This document shows, one piece after another, positions 34,228-41,792 of a stretch of DNA of 64,000 nucleotides. Both the position numbers and the translations under genes were made by a program. Source of the DNA: SIG77 sp045589595 (GTDB lineage Bacteria > Verrucomicrobiota > Lentisphaeria > Victivallales > UBA1829); the NCBI GenBank assembly GCA_045589595.1, contig JAZNPK010000011.1, forward strand, positions 1 to 64,000, read 5' to 3'. The notes under the pieces are model-generated. The model was given only the letters and a program-made list of their open reading frames with translations, had not been told where the DNA came from and did no database searches. Each line of letters starts with the position of its first letter. Within the stretch, counting starts at the first letter, position 1.

Positions 34228-35388
34228 TTACGCGAGATCCCGGAAATTTTTGATCCGGTGCAGAGTGATCATATCCGTATCGTGTGTATTGACCGCCTCT
34301 TTGTCACCGGACCGGCTCAGAACAAGCATATCATCGCCCGTGATGACAATGGACGCGTAATGGCGCGATTCCAGTTCTGTTTCGCCGTATGCCACCACGC
34401 CTGCGGAACACCAGTCGAACCCGTTTTCCGAGGAGAAAAGTTCCAGTTTGCGCCGTTCATTGAACCAGAGGATGTCGCGGGGAGTCGTTTCCGCTTTCAT
34501 AAATGTTGTGACCCGCGACCGGGAAGCGATCAGCCAGTACCGTTTTGACGGTTCGTCCCAGAGGATGTGGAACTTCATGAATCCGCCGGGAAACGGGATA
34601 TAAAAAAGTTGATCCGAAATGGTTTCGACCGTCAGAGAGCCGTCTGCATGTTCTCTGCCCCGGAGCAGAATGGCGGTATCGGGAAATTCCGGATGCTGAA
34701 CACGCAGATAAATCAGAAGTTCTCCGGAAAAAATACTGTCCGGGTTCCGCTGCAGGACCACACTGGATTCCAGCCAGTTGGTGAATTTTCCGTTGCCGGG
34801 GACAGGATACCGGGACGCCGTCTCCGCATAGCGCAGCCGGTTGGAGAAAGTCCAGTTTTCCCGTTTTGTCAGATCGTCCGTTTCCTTTGCGCACATGAGG
34901 ATGGGGTCGCCGCCGCCGCCTGCAAAAATATCTGTCCGGGGCGTCATTTCCATGGTGATGTAGATTTTTCCGTTCAGACGCTCGTAACTGCCCGCGCTCT
35001 GATGCCAGAACGGGGAGTTGTCCAGACAGACCGCTTCGCCCCAGGTTTCCCCGTTGTCGTCGCTGCGCGCAATGAGCAGATCGCCCCCGTGTCCCAGTGC
35101 ATACATGGCGTTTCCGGCGGTGAATACCCGGGCGTGAAGCATGGGCAGACGCCCGGTCTCGCGCCACGTGAAGCCGTTGTCGTCAGAGACATAGATCCGC
35201 AACTGATTCGCGCCGTAATCGCCGTGTTTAGATTTGGGACCCGCCTCGTTGCAGAGGGACTTTCCGGCAATGTCAAAGGATGCCACCAGACGGCCGTTGA
35301 ATCCGTGATCGATCCACGGCGTATAACAGTACAATCCGGCAGGATCCGGTGAACGGTAGAAAATGGTTTCATTTGCGATCAGTTTCAT
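34228..35388 (-). CDS. sialidase-superfamily (BNR/Asp-box) protein
   Basis: This 386-residue six-bladed-propeller-type protein has two clear Asp boxes, SDDNGFTW (68-75) and SDDNGETW (109-116). Blade-like repeats such as GSYERLNGKIYITMEM, LESSVVLQRNP and FHILWDEPSKRYWLIAS are also visible. No signal peptide is visible, so it would act inside the cell. The catalytic sialidase triad is not securely identifiable, so hydrolysis of sialic acid is only one possibility. It is transcribed with the DHDPS/NanA-family gene 60 bases upstream, divergent from a LacI regulator. This points to sugar catabolism. Confidence 0.7.
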   Translation of the reverse strand: MKLIANETIFYRSPDPAGLYCYTPWIDHGFNGRLVASFDIAGKSLCNEAGPKSKHGDYGANQLRIYVSDDNGFTWRETGRLPMLHARVFTAGNAMYALGHGGDLLIARSDDNGETWGEAVCLDNSPFWHQSAGSYERLNGKIYITMEMTPRTDIFAGGGGDPILMCAKETDDLTKRENWTFSNRLRYAETASRYPVPGNGKFTNWLESSVVLQRNPDSIFSGELLIYLRVQHPEFPDTAILLRGREHADGSLTVETISDQLFYIPFPGGFMKFHILWDEPSKRYWLIASRSRVTTFMKAETTPRDILWFNERRKLELFSSENGFDWCSAGVVAYGETELESRHYASIVITGDDMLVLSRSGDKEAVNTHDTDMITLHRIKNFRDLA

Positions 35389-35448
35389 GGGGTGAGATCT
35401 CCTTGAGTTGATTGGATCACGATACAGAGTTAAAGTATATCCTGCCCC

Positions 35449-36306
35449 TCACTTTTCAAGCGGTTTCAGCGGAAATGCCGTGATATTTCTGATCAATCCC
35501 ATTTCCGACAGCGCATATTTCAAACCCCGCACCACATTCCCGGCGGTAACCGGTGTGCCGTAAATCTTTTGAAATGCAAGGACTTCCATCTGTGCGTCCT
35601 GCAGCGCGGCAATATCTCCGGTCCGGGCGGCGGCAGCAAGACGGACAAAAAGTGCCGGATCCACATTGGCGCCTCCGTTGACGCCCCCGGCAGCTCCCGC
35701 AGACATCATTTCCGCCGTAAGGTGTTCCGGTCCGGTAAAGACAGGTTTGCCCAGATGTTTTGTGCGTGCGATCACCTGTCGCAGGGCGTCCGGATCACCG
35801 GCGCTGTCCTTGTATCCGGCAATGCCGTCGATTTCCAGCAGTTTCACAGCCAGATCCGTGGAAAAGGCGATCTTCGTCATTCCCGGCATATTGTAAACAA
35901 AGATTTTTCCCGGAAAATGTTTGGCGAGGACCGTATAAAAATCAATGATCTCCTCCGCACTGTCCGCCGGAAGATAACAGGGCACTGCCGCCACAACAGC
36001 ATCCGCGCCCGCCGACAGCGCAAAGGTGCCCAGCTCCACCGTTTCCGCCCCGGATGCGCCGGAGATCCCTGCCAGAAGAGGCACTCTGCCGGAGATGATC
36101 TTTACAGATTCCACGATCATTGTTTTCTGCTGGGACAAGGTCAGCATGGGACCTTCACCGGTGGTGCCGAGAATGAATATCCCATCCACGCCGCCCCGGA
36201 TCAGATGTTCAAAAAATGGTCCGAGCGCATTCAGATCCACTGTTTCCGGATCGGCAAGGGGGGTAATTGCAGGGACAATGATCCCGCGGTATTCGTAAGG
36301 TGTCAT
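35449..36306 (-). CDS. DHDPS/N-acetylneuraminate-lyase family aldolase
   Basis: This is a Schiff-base TIM-barrel aldolase of 285 residues. It has GTTGEG (47-52), the Tyr in VYNMPGMT (Tyr138) and the Schiff-base Lys166 in IAGYKDSAGD. The start at 36306 is chosen for AAAGGA 8 bases upstream; a longer frame runs into the promoter region. A partner sialidase-like gene and a divergent LacI regulator favour N-acetylneuraminate lyase or a related 2-keto-3-deoxy-sugar aldolase over DapA. I cannot separate these from motifs alone. Confidence 0.8.
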   Translation of the reverse strand: MTPYEYRGIIVPAITPLADPETVDLNALGPFFEHLIRGGVDGIFILGTTGEGPMLTLSQQKTMIVESVKIISGRVPLLAGISGASGAETVELGTFALSAGADAVVAAVPCYLPADSAEEIIDFYTVLAKHFPGKIFVYNMPGMTKIAFSTDLAVKLLEIDGIAGYKDSAGDPDALRQVIARTKHLGKPVFTGPEHLTAEMMSAGAAGGVNGGANVDPALFVRLAAAARTGDIAALQDAQMEVLAFQKIYGTPVTAGNVVRGLKYALSEMGLIRNITAFPLKPLEK

Positions 36307-36395
36307 GTTTCCGTCCTTTCCAGTTGTGTTGAGTTGTGCCGGAAGATACCGTATCACGCGGGGAGAAAGAAGGCGAGAAAAAGGCAGGATTTTTC

Positions 36396-36435
36396 TGAAA
36401 CAAATCTTGAAACATTCCTGAAACATTGCTACATT
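36396..36435 (+). promoter_or_regulatory. promoter with TGAAACA direct repeats before the LacI gene
   Basis: TGAAACA occurs at 36396-36402, 36408-36414 and 36419-36425 (12- and 11-base steps, about one helical turn). TTGAAA (36407-36412), a 17-base spacer and TACATT (36430-36435) form a promoter through the repeats. This is a likely autoregulatory site of the LacI-type protein. The divergent aldolase gene starts 90 bases away. Confidence 0.5.
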
Positions 36436-36487
36436 ATACACCGGATCAGAGAAAAGAAAAACGGTTTCCCCGGGAGCAGAAAAGACA

Positions 36488-37510
36488 ATGAAAAAGCGTA
36501 TGACCGTGCGTGAAATTGCCGCAATGGCGGGTGTTTCCGCAGCGACAGTTTCCCGGATCCTCAACGGTTCGGATGTGGTGTCGGATGTGAAACGCCGGAA
36601 GGTGTTTCAGATATTGGATTCACTCGGCAGTCATGCGCCCCGGCGCCGCGGCGGACCGGATCCCGGCGGGAATATCGGCGTGCTGCTGCTGCCCGGATGT
36701 GAGGCGGATCCCCGGGTGATCCTGAATAAATTGCGGGGGATCACGGAACTTCTGCCCCGGAAATGGAATCTGCAGCTTCTGCCGGCGGATCTGCATCCGC
36801 AGGAACTGGAATCCCGGCATCTGCGCGGCGGACTGGCAGGTTTGCTGTTGATCGGACACGATGTGGAGGACCGGGATCATGAGCAGGTCCTCGCCCACAT
36901 TCCCCATGTGTGGCTGAACAGTTACCGCACAAAAGCGGGACAGCGTTCCGTGCTGATGGGCAATGAATTTGCGGGGCGCATTGCCGCCCGTTATCTGTTG
37001 GGGCAGGGATGCGGAAAAACCGTGTGTCTCTCCATAGCCAGTCTGAATCCGGGATTCCCTGCCCGTCTGGACGGGTTCCGGTTTGAATTTTTTGCACGGG
37101 CGAAACATTTGAAATGCGGCATGGTCCGTCTCCGTCTGCCGGAAGGGGCGGTACTGGAAAATTGTACGGAGGAAGAACTGGAATCCGTGTTCAATCGCCG
37201 GATCATGAAACAGATCCGTGCCGCTGATGGTATATTTTCGCCGGAAGACCGGTTGACTGCGGTGCTGCACCGCGTGCTCCGGCGTGACGGCTGTTCGGCG
37301 CCGGAGGAATTTCCCCGGATCGTATCCTGCAACCGGACGAATGAATATCTGACAGGTCTTTATCCCCGCCCCGCCTCGATCGATATGGGCGCGCGGACCG
37401 GAGCTGAACTCGGTCTGGAGGAACTTTTCCGGCGTATTGCCGGGGAAACATGCAGATCCGATGATGTGGCAGTGATCGCGGCACCGCATCTGGTCAACGG
37501 AGATGATTGA
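36488..37510 (+). CDS. LacI-family transcriptional regulator
   Basis: The 340-residue protein has the LacI HTH and hinge (VREIAAMAGVSAATVSRILNGSDVVSDVKRRKV, ~6-38). A periplasmic-binding-protein-like effector domain follows, with NIGVLLLPGCEADPR, ADGIFSPEDRLTAVLHRVLR and a late IDMGARTGAELGLEEL. It is divergent from the aldolase-sialidase pair and probably controls it and itself. The effector is probably a sugar or sugar acid, inferred from neighbours. Confidence 0.85.
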   Translation: MKKRMTVREIAAMAGVSAATVSRILNGSDVVSDVKRRKVFQILDSLGSHAPRRRGGPDPGGNIGVLLLPGCEADPRVILNKLRGITELLPRKWNLQLLPADLHPQELESRHLRGGLAGLLLIGHDVEDRDHEQVLAHIPHVWLNSYRTKAGQRSVLMGNEFAGRIAARYLLGQGCGKTVCLSIASLNPGFPARLDGFRFEFFARAKHLKCGMVRLRLPEGAVLENCTEEELESVFNRRIMKQIRAADGIFSPEDRLTAVLHRVLRRDGCSAPEEFPRIVSCNRTNEYLTGLYPRPASIDMGARTGAELGLEELFRRIAGETCRSDDVAVIAAPHLVNGDD

Positions 37511-37595
37511 ACCGGAGCGCGCTTTGACAAATCCCGGCGGAAAGACTGCATTAACTGCAATATTTAAAAACAACATACCGGAAAGGAATGAATCC

Positions 37596-38423
37596 ATGAC
37601 AAAACAAAACCGTTATCTCATGTTCGGAGCGCATCCGGATGACTGCGATATCAAGTTCGGCGGAACGGCTGCCCGGCTGATCCGGGCGGGACACCTTGTG
37701 AAATTTGTATCCGTTTGCAACGGCGATTGCGGACACCATGTCATATCCGGTGAAGAACTTGCCCGCCGCCGGTACGGAGAAACGCAGGCGGTCAAAGAAA
37801 CAGCAGGTCTTTATGAATATGATGTGATGCTGGAAAATCACGATTGCGAACTGATGCCGACGGTGGAAAACCGTAAAAAAGTCATCCGCATCATCCGTGA
37901 GTTCAAGCCCGATGTGGTTCTGGGACACCGTCTGTGTGATTATCACGCGGACCACCGTGCCGCCGCTCAGCTGGTGCAGGATGCGGCATACCTGACGCAA
38001 GTCCCCGCGTTCTGTCCGGATGCGCCCATTCCGGAAGTCAATCCTGTGTTCGGATGTGTCTGGGATGCCTTTACCGATCCGCGCCCCATCCGCCCCGATG
38101 CGGCAGTGATCATCGACGATGTGCTGGATGAGAAATGCCGGATGCTGGATTGTCATGTTTCTCAGGTGTATGAATTTCTTTCGTGGGAGATCAGCAAAAA
38201 AGAATTTGACACATCCGCGAGCTGGGAGGAAAAGAAAGCCTATCTGCTTTTCAACTGGGGCAAACGTTTCAAACAGGCGGCTGATGACAACCGGGCGGCT
38301 CTGATCGAAATTTTCGGAGAAGAAGTTGGCAGAGCGGCAGAATATGCAGAATTTTTTGAATATTCGCCTTACGGCAGAAAGATCAGCCTTTCTGAGTTCA
38401 GAGATCTGATGCTTGGCAGATAA
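37596..38423 (+). CDS. PIG-L/LmbE-family deacetylase
   Basis: The 275-residue protein has the zinc motif AHPDD (in MFGAHPDDCDIKFGG), GHRLCDYHADHRAAAQL carrying the third ligand His (HxxH-type), and the typical LLR-free C-terminal half. Family members remove acetyl groups from GlcNAc conjugates. The start at 37596 fits AAAGGA 8-9 bases upstream; an earlier in-frame Met has no RBS. It follows the LacI gene on the same strand. Together with the sialidase/aldolase genes it suggests amino-sugar use. Confidence 0.85.
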   Translation: MTKQNRYLMFGAHPDDCDIKFGGTAARLIRAGHLVKFVSVCNGDCGHHVISGEELARRRYGETQAVKETAGLYEYDVMLENHDCELMPTVENRKKVIRIIREFKPDVVLGHRLCDYHADHRAAAQLVQDAAYLTQVPAFCPDAPIPEVNPVFGCVWDAFTDPRPIRPDAAVIIDDVLDEKCRMLDCHVSQVYEFLSWEISKKEFDTSASWEEKKAYLLFNWGKRFKQAADDNRAALIEIFGEEVGRAAEYAEFFEYSPYGRKISLSEFRDLMLGR

Positions 38424-38433
38424 AATTGTGATG

Positions 38434-38460
38434 CCCGCCCTGCACAGATCGGGGCGGGCG
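38434..38460. repeat. GC-rich hairpin after the deacetylase gene
   Basis: GCCCGCCC (38434-38441) pairs with GGGCGGGC (38453-38460) across 11 bases. No T-run follows directly (a weaker one appears ~17 bases later), so it is at best a weak terminator or transcript stabiliser. Confidence 0.5.
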
Positions 38461-38500
38461 GTGATGTAAAAATTTGATTTTTTCAAAAACGGGGGCCTCT

Positions 38501-38556
38501 TTTTCGCGAAAATATCTGTCTAACAAATAATCTGTATTGCGGCAGAGGGAGCCGCA
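38501..38556. promoter_or_regulatory. two palindromes before the LexA-like gene
   Basis: TTTTCGCGAAAA (38501-38512) is a perfect palindrome. TGCGGC (38538-38543) and GCCGCA (38551-38556) form a second inverted repeat. Both lie within 100 bases before the regulator's ATG and are candidate autoregulatory operators. Confidence 0.4.
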
Positions 38557-38599
38557 TTAAGCACAAAAGTAACGCAAAAAAGAGAGGGGGGAAGTTCTT

Positions 38600-39223
38600 A
38601 TGAAAGGACTGACAGGCAAACAAAAAAAGATCGTGGAATTCATCCGTGAATTTACCGGAGTCATGGGGATGGCGCCGACGATTTATGAGATCGCGGAACA
38701 TTTCGGGATCAAGACATCCACAGTATTTGCTCACATCCGCGCCCTGCAGAAGAAATCCGTACTTCAGCGCAGTTCCAAAGCACGCAGCATCAGCCTGATG
38801 AAAAGCGGCAAACGCTCCCGCGTTCCCGCCGGTGCGCAGACGGTGCCGGTTCTGGATTCGGCATCTCTGACGGAAAATCCGGTACCCGGCAAGGAATTGA
38901 TCTGCGATTCCCGTCTGTTCAGCCGCACTGTCGGGGAGAAAGATGTTTTTGCGCTCCATGTCACAGGATCGTCTTTTGAACCGCTGGGGATCTTTGACGG
39001 TGACATGCTTCTGCTCCGGAAACCTGCCGGTTCGCCGGTCCTCAAAGGTGATCTTCTGTTGACGGAAGACCCGGACGGAAAAGGAGTTCTCTGCAGCTGT
39101 CTGAACAACCGGAACGGAGTTTGTGAACTGAAAACAGGTTCAGCGGGCAAACCGAGTTTCCTGATCCCTCAGAATGAATTGCCCCTCCGCGGTGTTGTGA
39201 TCGGTCTCCAGCGCAGTATGTAA
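38600..39223 (+). CDS. LexA-like regulator lacking self-cleavage residues
   Basis: The 207-residue protein aligns with LexA throughout. The winged HTH (1-65) has LTGKQKKIVEFIREF and APTIYEIAEHFGIKTSTVFAHIRALQKK. The C-terminal S24-type domain has HVTGSSFEPLGIFDGDMLLL; Ser125 is the position of the catalytic serine. The catalytic lysine position is occupied by Ser166 (VLCSCLNN instead of a TVKRL-type sequence), and the Ala-Gly scissile pair is replaced by TE (SASLTENP). So autocleavage should not occur by the known mechanism. It may be a constitutive or ligand-controlled repressor derived from LexA. Inverted repeats upstream and in the next promoter are possible sites. Confidence 0.75.
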   Translation: MKGLTGKQKKIVEFIREFTGVMGMAPTIYEIAEHFGIKTSTVFAHIRALQKKSVLQRSSKARSISLMKSGKRSRVPAGAQTVPVLDSASLTENPVPGKELICDSRLFSRTVGEKDVFALHVTGSSFEPLGIFDGDMLLLRKPAGSPVLKGDLLLTEDPDGKGVLCSCLNNRNGVCELKTGSAGKPSFLIPQNELPLRGVVIGLQRSM

Positions 39224-39257
39224 GGCGGGACCGGCTCATATTTTTTCGTATGAAACC

Positions 39258-39295
39258 TTGACAAATTCCGGCAGTTGTATTACATTAACTGCCGG
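39258..39295 (+). promoter_or_regulatory. glutaredoxin-gene promoter with an embedded palindrome
   Basis: TTGACA (39258-39263), a 17-base spacer and TACATT (39281-39286) form a good sigma-70 promoter. CCGGCAGTT (39268-39276) and AACTGCCGG (39287-39295) are a perfect inverted repeat, spacing 10. The left arm fills the promoter spacer, and the right arm starts just after the -10. A protein bound there would block RNA polymerase. The LexA-like regulator just upstream is the natural candidate. Confidence 0.65.
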
Positions 39296-39349
39296 GATCT
39301 GTCTCTGCCTGATAAGCGTAAGCATTATGAGGGAGGACGATACCGCGCA

Positions 39350-39363
39350 TTCGCGTGCGCGAA
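39350..39363. promoter_or_regulatory. palindrome TTCGCG-TG-CGCGAA in the leader
   Basis: A perfect 6-bp inverted repeat lies 20 bases before the glutaredoxin ATG. It shares the TTCGCG/CGCGAA half-sites with the palindrome at 38501-38512. Confidence 0.4.
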
Positions 39364-39382
39364 AAGAACAGGAGAAACGACG

Positions 39383-39646
39383 ATGCTGAAAGTATATAAA
39401 ACGGTGTGGTGTCCGCATTGCAGCGCCACGATTGATTTTCTGCGGGATCACAACATTCCATTTGAAATGATCGATATGGATCATGTGGACCCGGAACTGG
39501 AAGCAAGGATCGTGGAAGTGAACGGCGGAGAAGACTGGGTGGTGCCGACTCTGGAATACAGGGGAAAATGGCGTCCCGGCGAAGTCTTCAACGCAGAAAA
39601 ATTGCATGAAGACTTGAAGAAACTTGGAATCCATATCCCGTGTTGA
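39383..39646 (+). CDS. glutaredoxin-like thiol oxidoreductase
   Basis: The 87-residue thioredoxin-fold protein has the redox motif WCPHC (Cys10/Cys13) after the first strand (MLKVYKTVW) and the cis-Pro loop in WVVPTLEYRGKW. The length fits a minimal glutaredoxin or NrdH-type protein. The start at 39383 has AGGAG 8 bases upstream; a longer frame would run through the operator region. The following kinase gene starts inside its last codons, so translation is probably coupled. Confidence 0.85.
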   Translation: MLKVYKTVWCPHCSATIDFLRDHNIPFEMIDMDHVDPELEARIVEVNGGEDWVVPTLEYRGKWRPGEVFNAEKLHEDLKKLGIHIPC

Positions 39647-40830
39647 TCATTTGTCCAGCCTGCCGGAAACGCTCGGAGATCGAACACGCAGAACACGGCT
39701 GTCATGTCGAATGTGTCTGCGGGCATCATTTTGATCTTGATGAAAAGACGATCCTGTGCGAATTTACGCAGGTGGACGACCCGCCGCCGCTCCGGATCGG
39801 ACCTTATCCCATTGAAGGTCTTATCGGGTGCGGCGGTATGGGTAAAGTCTTCAAGGGGACCCATCCTCAACTGGGACTGCCGGTGGCGGTGAAAGTTCTG
39901 CGTCAGGAATACGCCCGGAACGACTCCCAGCGGGAACGCTTTATCAAATCGGCACGGATCTGTGCCAAACTTTCCCATCCGAATATCGTCCGGGTCTATG
40001 ACTTCGGATTCGATGAAAACGGCGCACCTTATCTGGTGCTGGAATATATCGGCGGCGGCACATTCCAGAATGCACTTCACGAACGGGGAAAACTGAGTGC
40101 CGTCCGGACAGCTGAAGTGGGTGCATCTGCCGCCTGTGCGCTGGGCGAAGCCAATAAACTCGGCATCGTTCACCGTGACATCAAGCCGGATAATATCATG
40201 CTGGACAACGAAGGTGTCTGCAAACTTTCCGACCTCGGTCTGGCGAAAATCGATCTTCACGAAAAGGGCATCCGCGCCCAACAGAATTATTCCGGATCGG
40301 AAACCGCTTATTTTACCGGACTCGGCACTCCGGAATATGCCGCTCCGGAACAGACGCTCGACGCACAGAACTGTGATATCCGGGCAGATATTTATGCGCT
40401 GGGCGTTACGATGTATCAACTCGTGACCGGAAAGTTGCCTTATGATTCCCACGATGCATCCAAACTGCAGGTGATGCGGTTGATCCCGCCGCTGCCGCCT
40501 TCTGCTGTCGTGGCGGATATCCCGGCGGAACTGGATATGGTGATCATGCGTTGTCTGGAGGCGGATCCGGAAAAACGGTATCAGACACCGGAGGCTCTGC
40601 GGGCTGATCTGGAGGCGTTTCTCTTCCATCTGCCTCTGCCGTCTCAGACGGATGCTGCGGAAGACGCGGAGCCGGTCCCCTGCGATCGGGTGCAGCGGAT
40701 CAATATCCTGCTGTTTCTGCTTCTGCTGGTGACATTGATCTGCATGATCTTCTGGATCATTTATTTCAATCGGGACCGTTCCGGTTCGATCCCGCCGGTG
40801 GAACCCGATCCCATTGAACTGCACGAATAA
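39640..40830 (+). CDS. membrane-anchored Ser/Thr protein kinase with N-terminal zinc ribbon
   Basis: In this 396-residue protein the kinase core has the Gly loop GCGGMGKVF, VAVK (Lys85), HRDIKPDN (Asp180), the magnesium motif DLG (198-200, for DFG) and GTPEYAAPE. An N-terminal Cys pattern (CPAC 5-8, CVC 25-27) suggests a zinc ribbon, and a TM segment lies near 352-374. The short C-terminal tail would be outside. The start is the GTG at 39640, overlapping the glutaredoxin gene. Hanks-type kinases are common in PVC bacteria. Coupling to a thiol protein hints at redox signalling, but no substrate is shown. Confidence 0.88.
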   Translation: MLIICPACRKRSEIEHAEHGCHVECVCGHHFDLDEKTILCEFTQVDDPPPLRIGPYPIEGLIGCGGMGKVFKGTHPQLGLPVAVKVLRQEYARNDSQRERFIKSARICAKLSHPNIVRVYDFGFDENGAPYLVLEYIGGGTFQNALHERGKLSAVRTAEVGASAACALGEANKLGIVHRDIKPDNIMLDNEGVCKLSDLGLAKIDLHEKGIRAQQNYSGSETAYFTGLGTPEYAAPEQTLDAQNCDIRADIYALGVTMYQLVTGKLPYDSHDASKLQVMRLIPPLPPSAVVADIPAELDMVIMRCLEADPEKRYQTPEALRADLEAFLFHLPLPSQTDAAEDAEPVPCDRVQRINILLFLLLLVTLICMIFWIIYFNRDRSGSIPPVEPDPIELHE

Positions 40831-40862
40831 AAACTGAGATCCCGGAACGGAGGAATGTTGAA

Positions 40863-41792
40863 ATGAAAAAAATCTGTGTTGCCGGACTGAATCCTTCATG
40901 GCAGAAGACCCTGATATTTGAACATTTTGAACGGGGCGGCATCAACCGGGCATCGTCTATGGAAATGATGCCGTCGGGAAAGGGGATCAACTTCGCCCGG
41001 GCGGTGAAAAATTGGGGTCTGGCGGAATGTACGGTATTTCAATTTCTTGCAGGAGATGCCGGAAAACGGGTGCGGAAGGGATTGTGGCAGGAAAAAATCG
41101 CCAATATCAGCGTGGAGACGCCGGGCGAAACGCGGACCTGCACAACGGCGCTTTCCGCTTCAGATCAGGTGATGACCGAACTGATCGAACCCGCTCCGGC
41201 GGTCCCGCCCATGGAAGCCGCCGCCCTGTTTGAATCCTGTTGTGCCGCGATCCCGTCGGCGGATGCTCTGGCGGTCTGCGGGACTTATCCGCCCGGGATC
41301 AATGAATTTTTTTATGCGCGGACCGCTGCCAAAGCGCGGGAACACGGCAAATTCATTCTGGTGGACGCATTCAAAAATACCGGTCCGTTGCTGGAAGATG
41401 GTGCCGATCTGCTCAAAATCAATCTGGATGAACTCCGGGAACTGACCGGAAAAGAGGATCCGGCAGAAGCGTTCCGTACCTGTTTTGAACAATATGCCAT
41501 CCGTTTTCTGGCGGTGACAGACGGTCCTGCCGGTGCGTGGTTTGCCGGTCGCAGCGACGGACAGTTGTACCGGATCTCCGTTCCCGATGTGAAAGTGGTC
41601 AACCCCATCGGTTCGGGTGACACCTGTTCCGGCGTGACGCTTTCCTGTATTCTTGACGGACTCGATCCGCTGGAGGCGTTCCGGCAGGGACTTGCCGCCG
41701 CTACGGCAAACTGTATGACTCTCCTGCCCGCCTGTTTTGAAAAAGATCAGGCGCTCGCCCTGTTGGATGAATTCACCGTTTCGGCTGTCTGA
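40863..41792 (+). CDS. PfkB-family sugar kinase (1-phosphofructokinase-like)
   Basis: The 309-residue protein has the family entry motif around SGKGINFARAVKNWG, an intermediate VTDGPAGAWFA, and the C-terminal anion-hole motif NPIGSGDTCSGV (GxGD with catalytic Asp). The order resembles FruK/LacC, which phosphorylate fructose-1-phosphate or tagatose-6-phosphate. The usual Asp in the N-terminal NP-x-D motif is replaced (NPSWQK), so the sugar may differ. It overlaps the next gene by a single base. Confidence 0.8.
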   Translation: MKKICVAGLNPSWQKTLIFEHFERGGINRASSMEMMPSGKGINFARAVKNWGLAECTVFQFLAGDAGKRVRKGLWQEKIANISVETPGETRTCTTALSASDQVMTELIEPAPAVPPMEAAALFESCCAAIPSADALAVCGTYPPGINEFFYARTAAKAREHGKFILVDAFKNTGPLLEDGADLLKINLDELRELTGKEDPAEAFRTCFEQYAIRFLAVTDGPAGAWFAGRSDGQLYRISVPDVKVVNPIGSGDTCSGVTLSCILDGLDPLEAFRQGLAAATANCMTLLPACFEKDQALALLDEFTVSAV

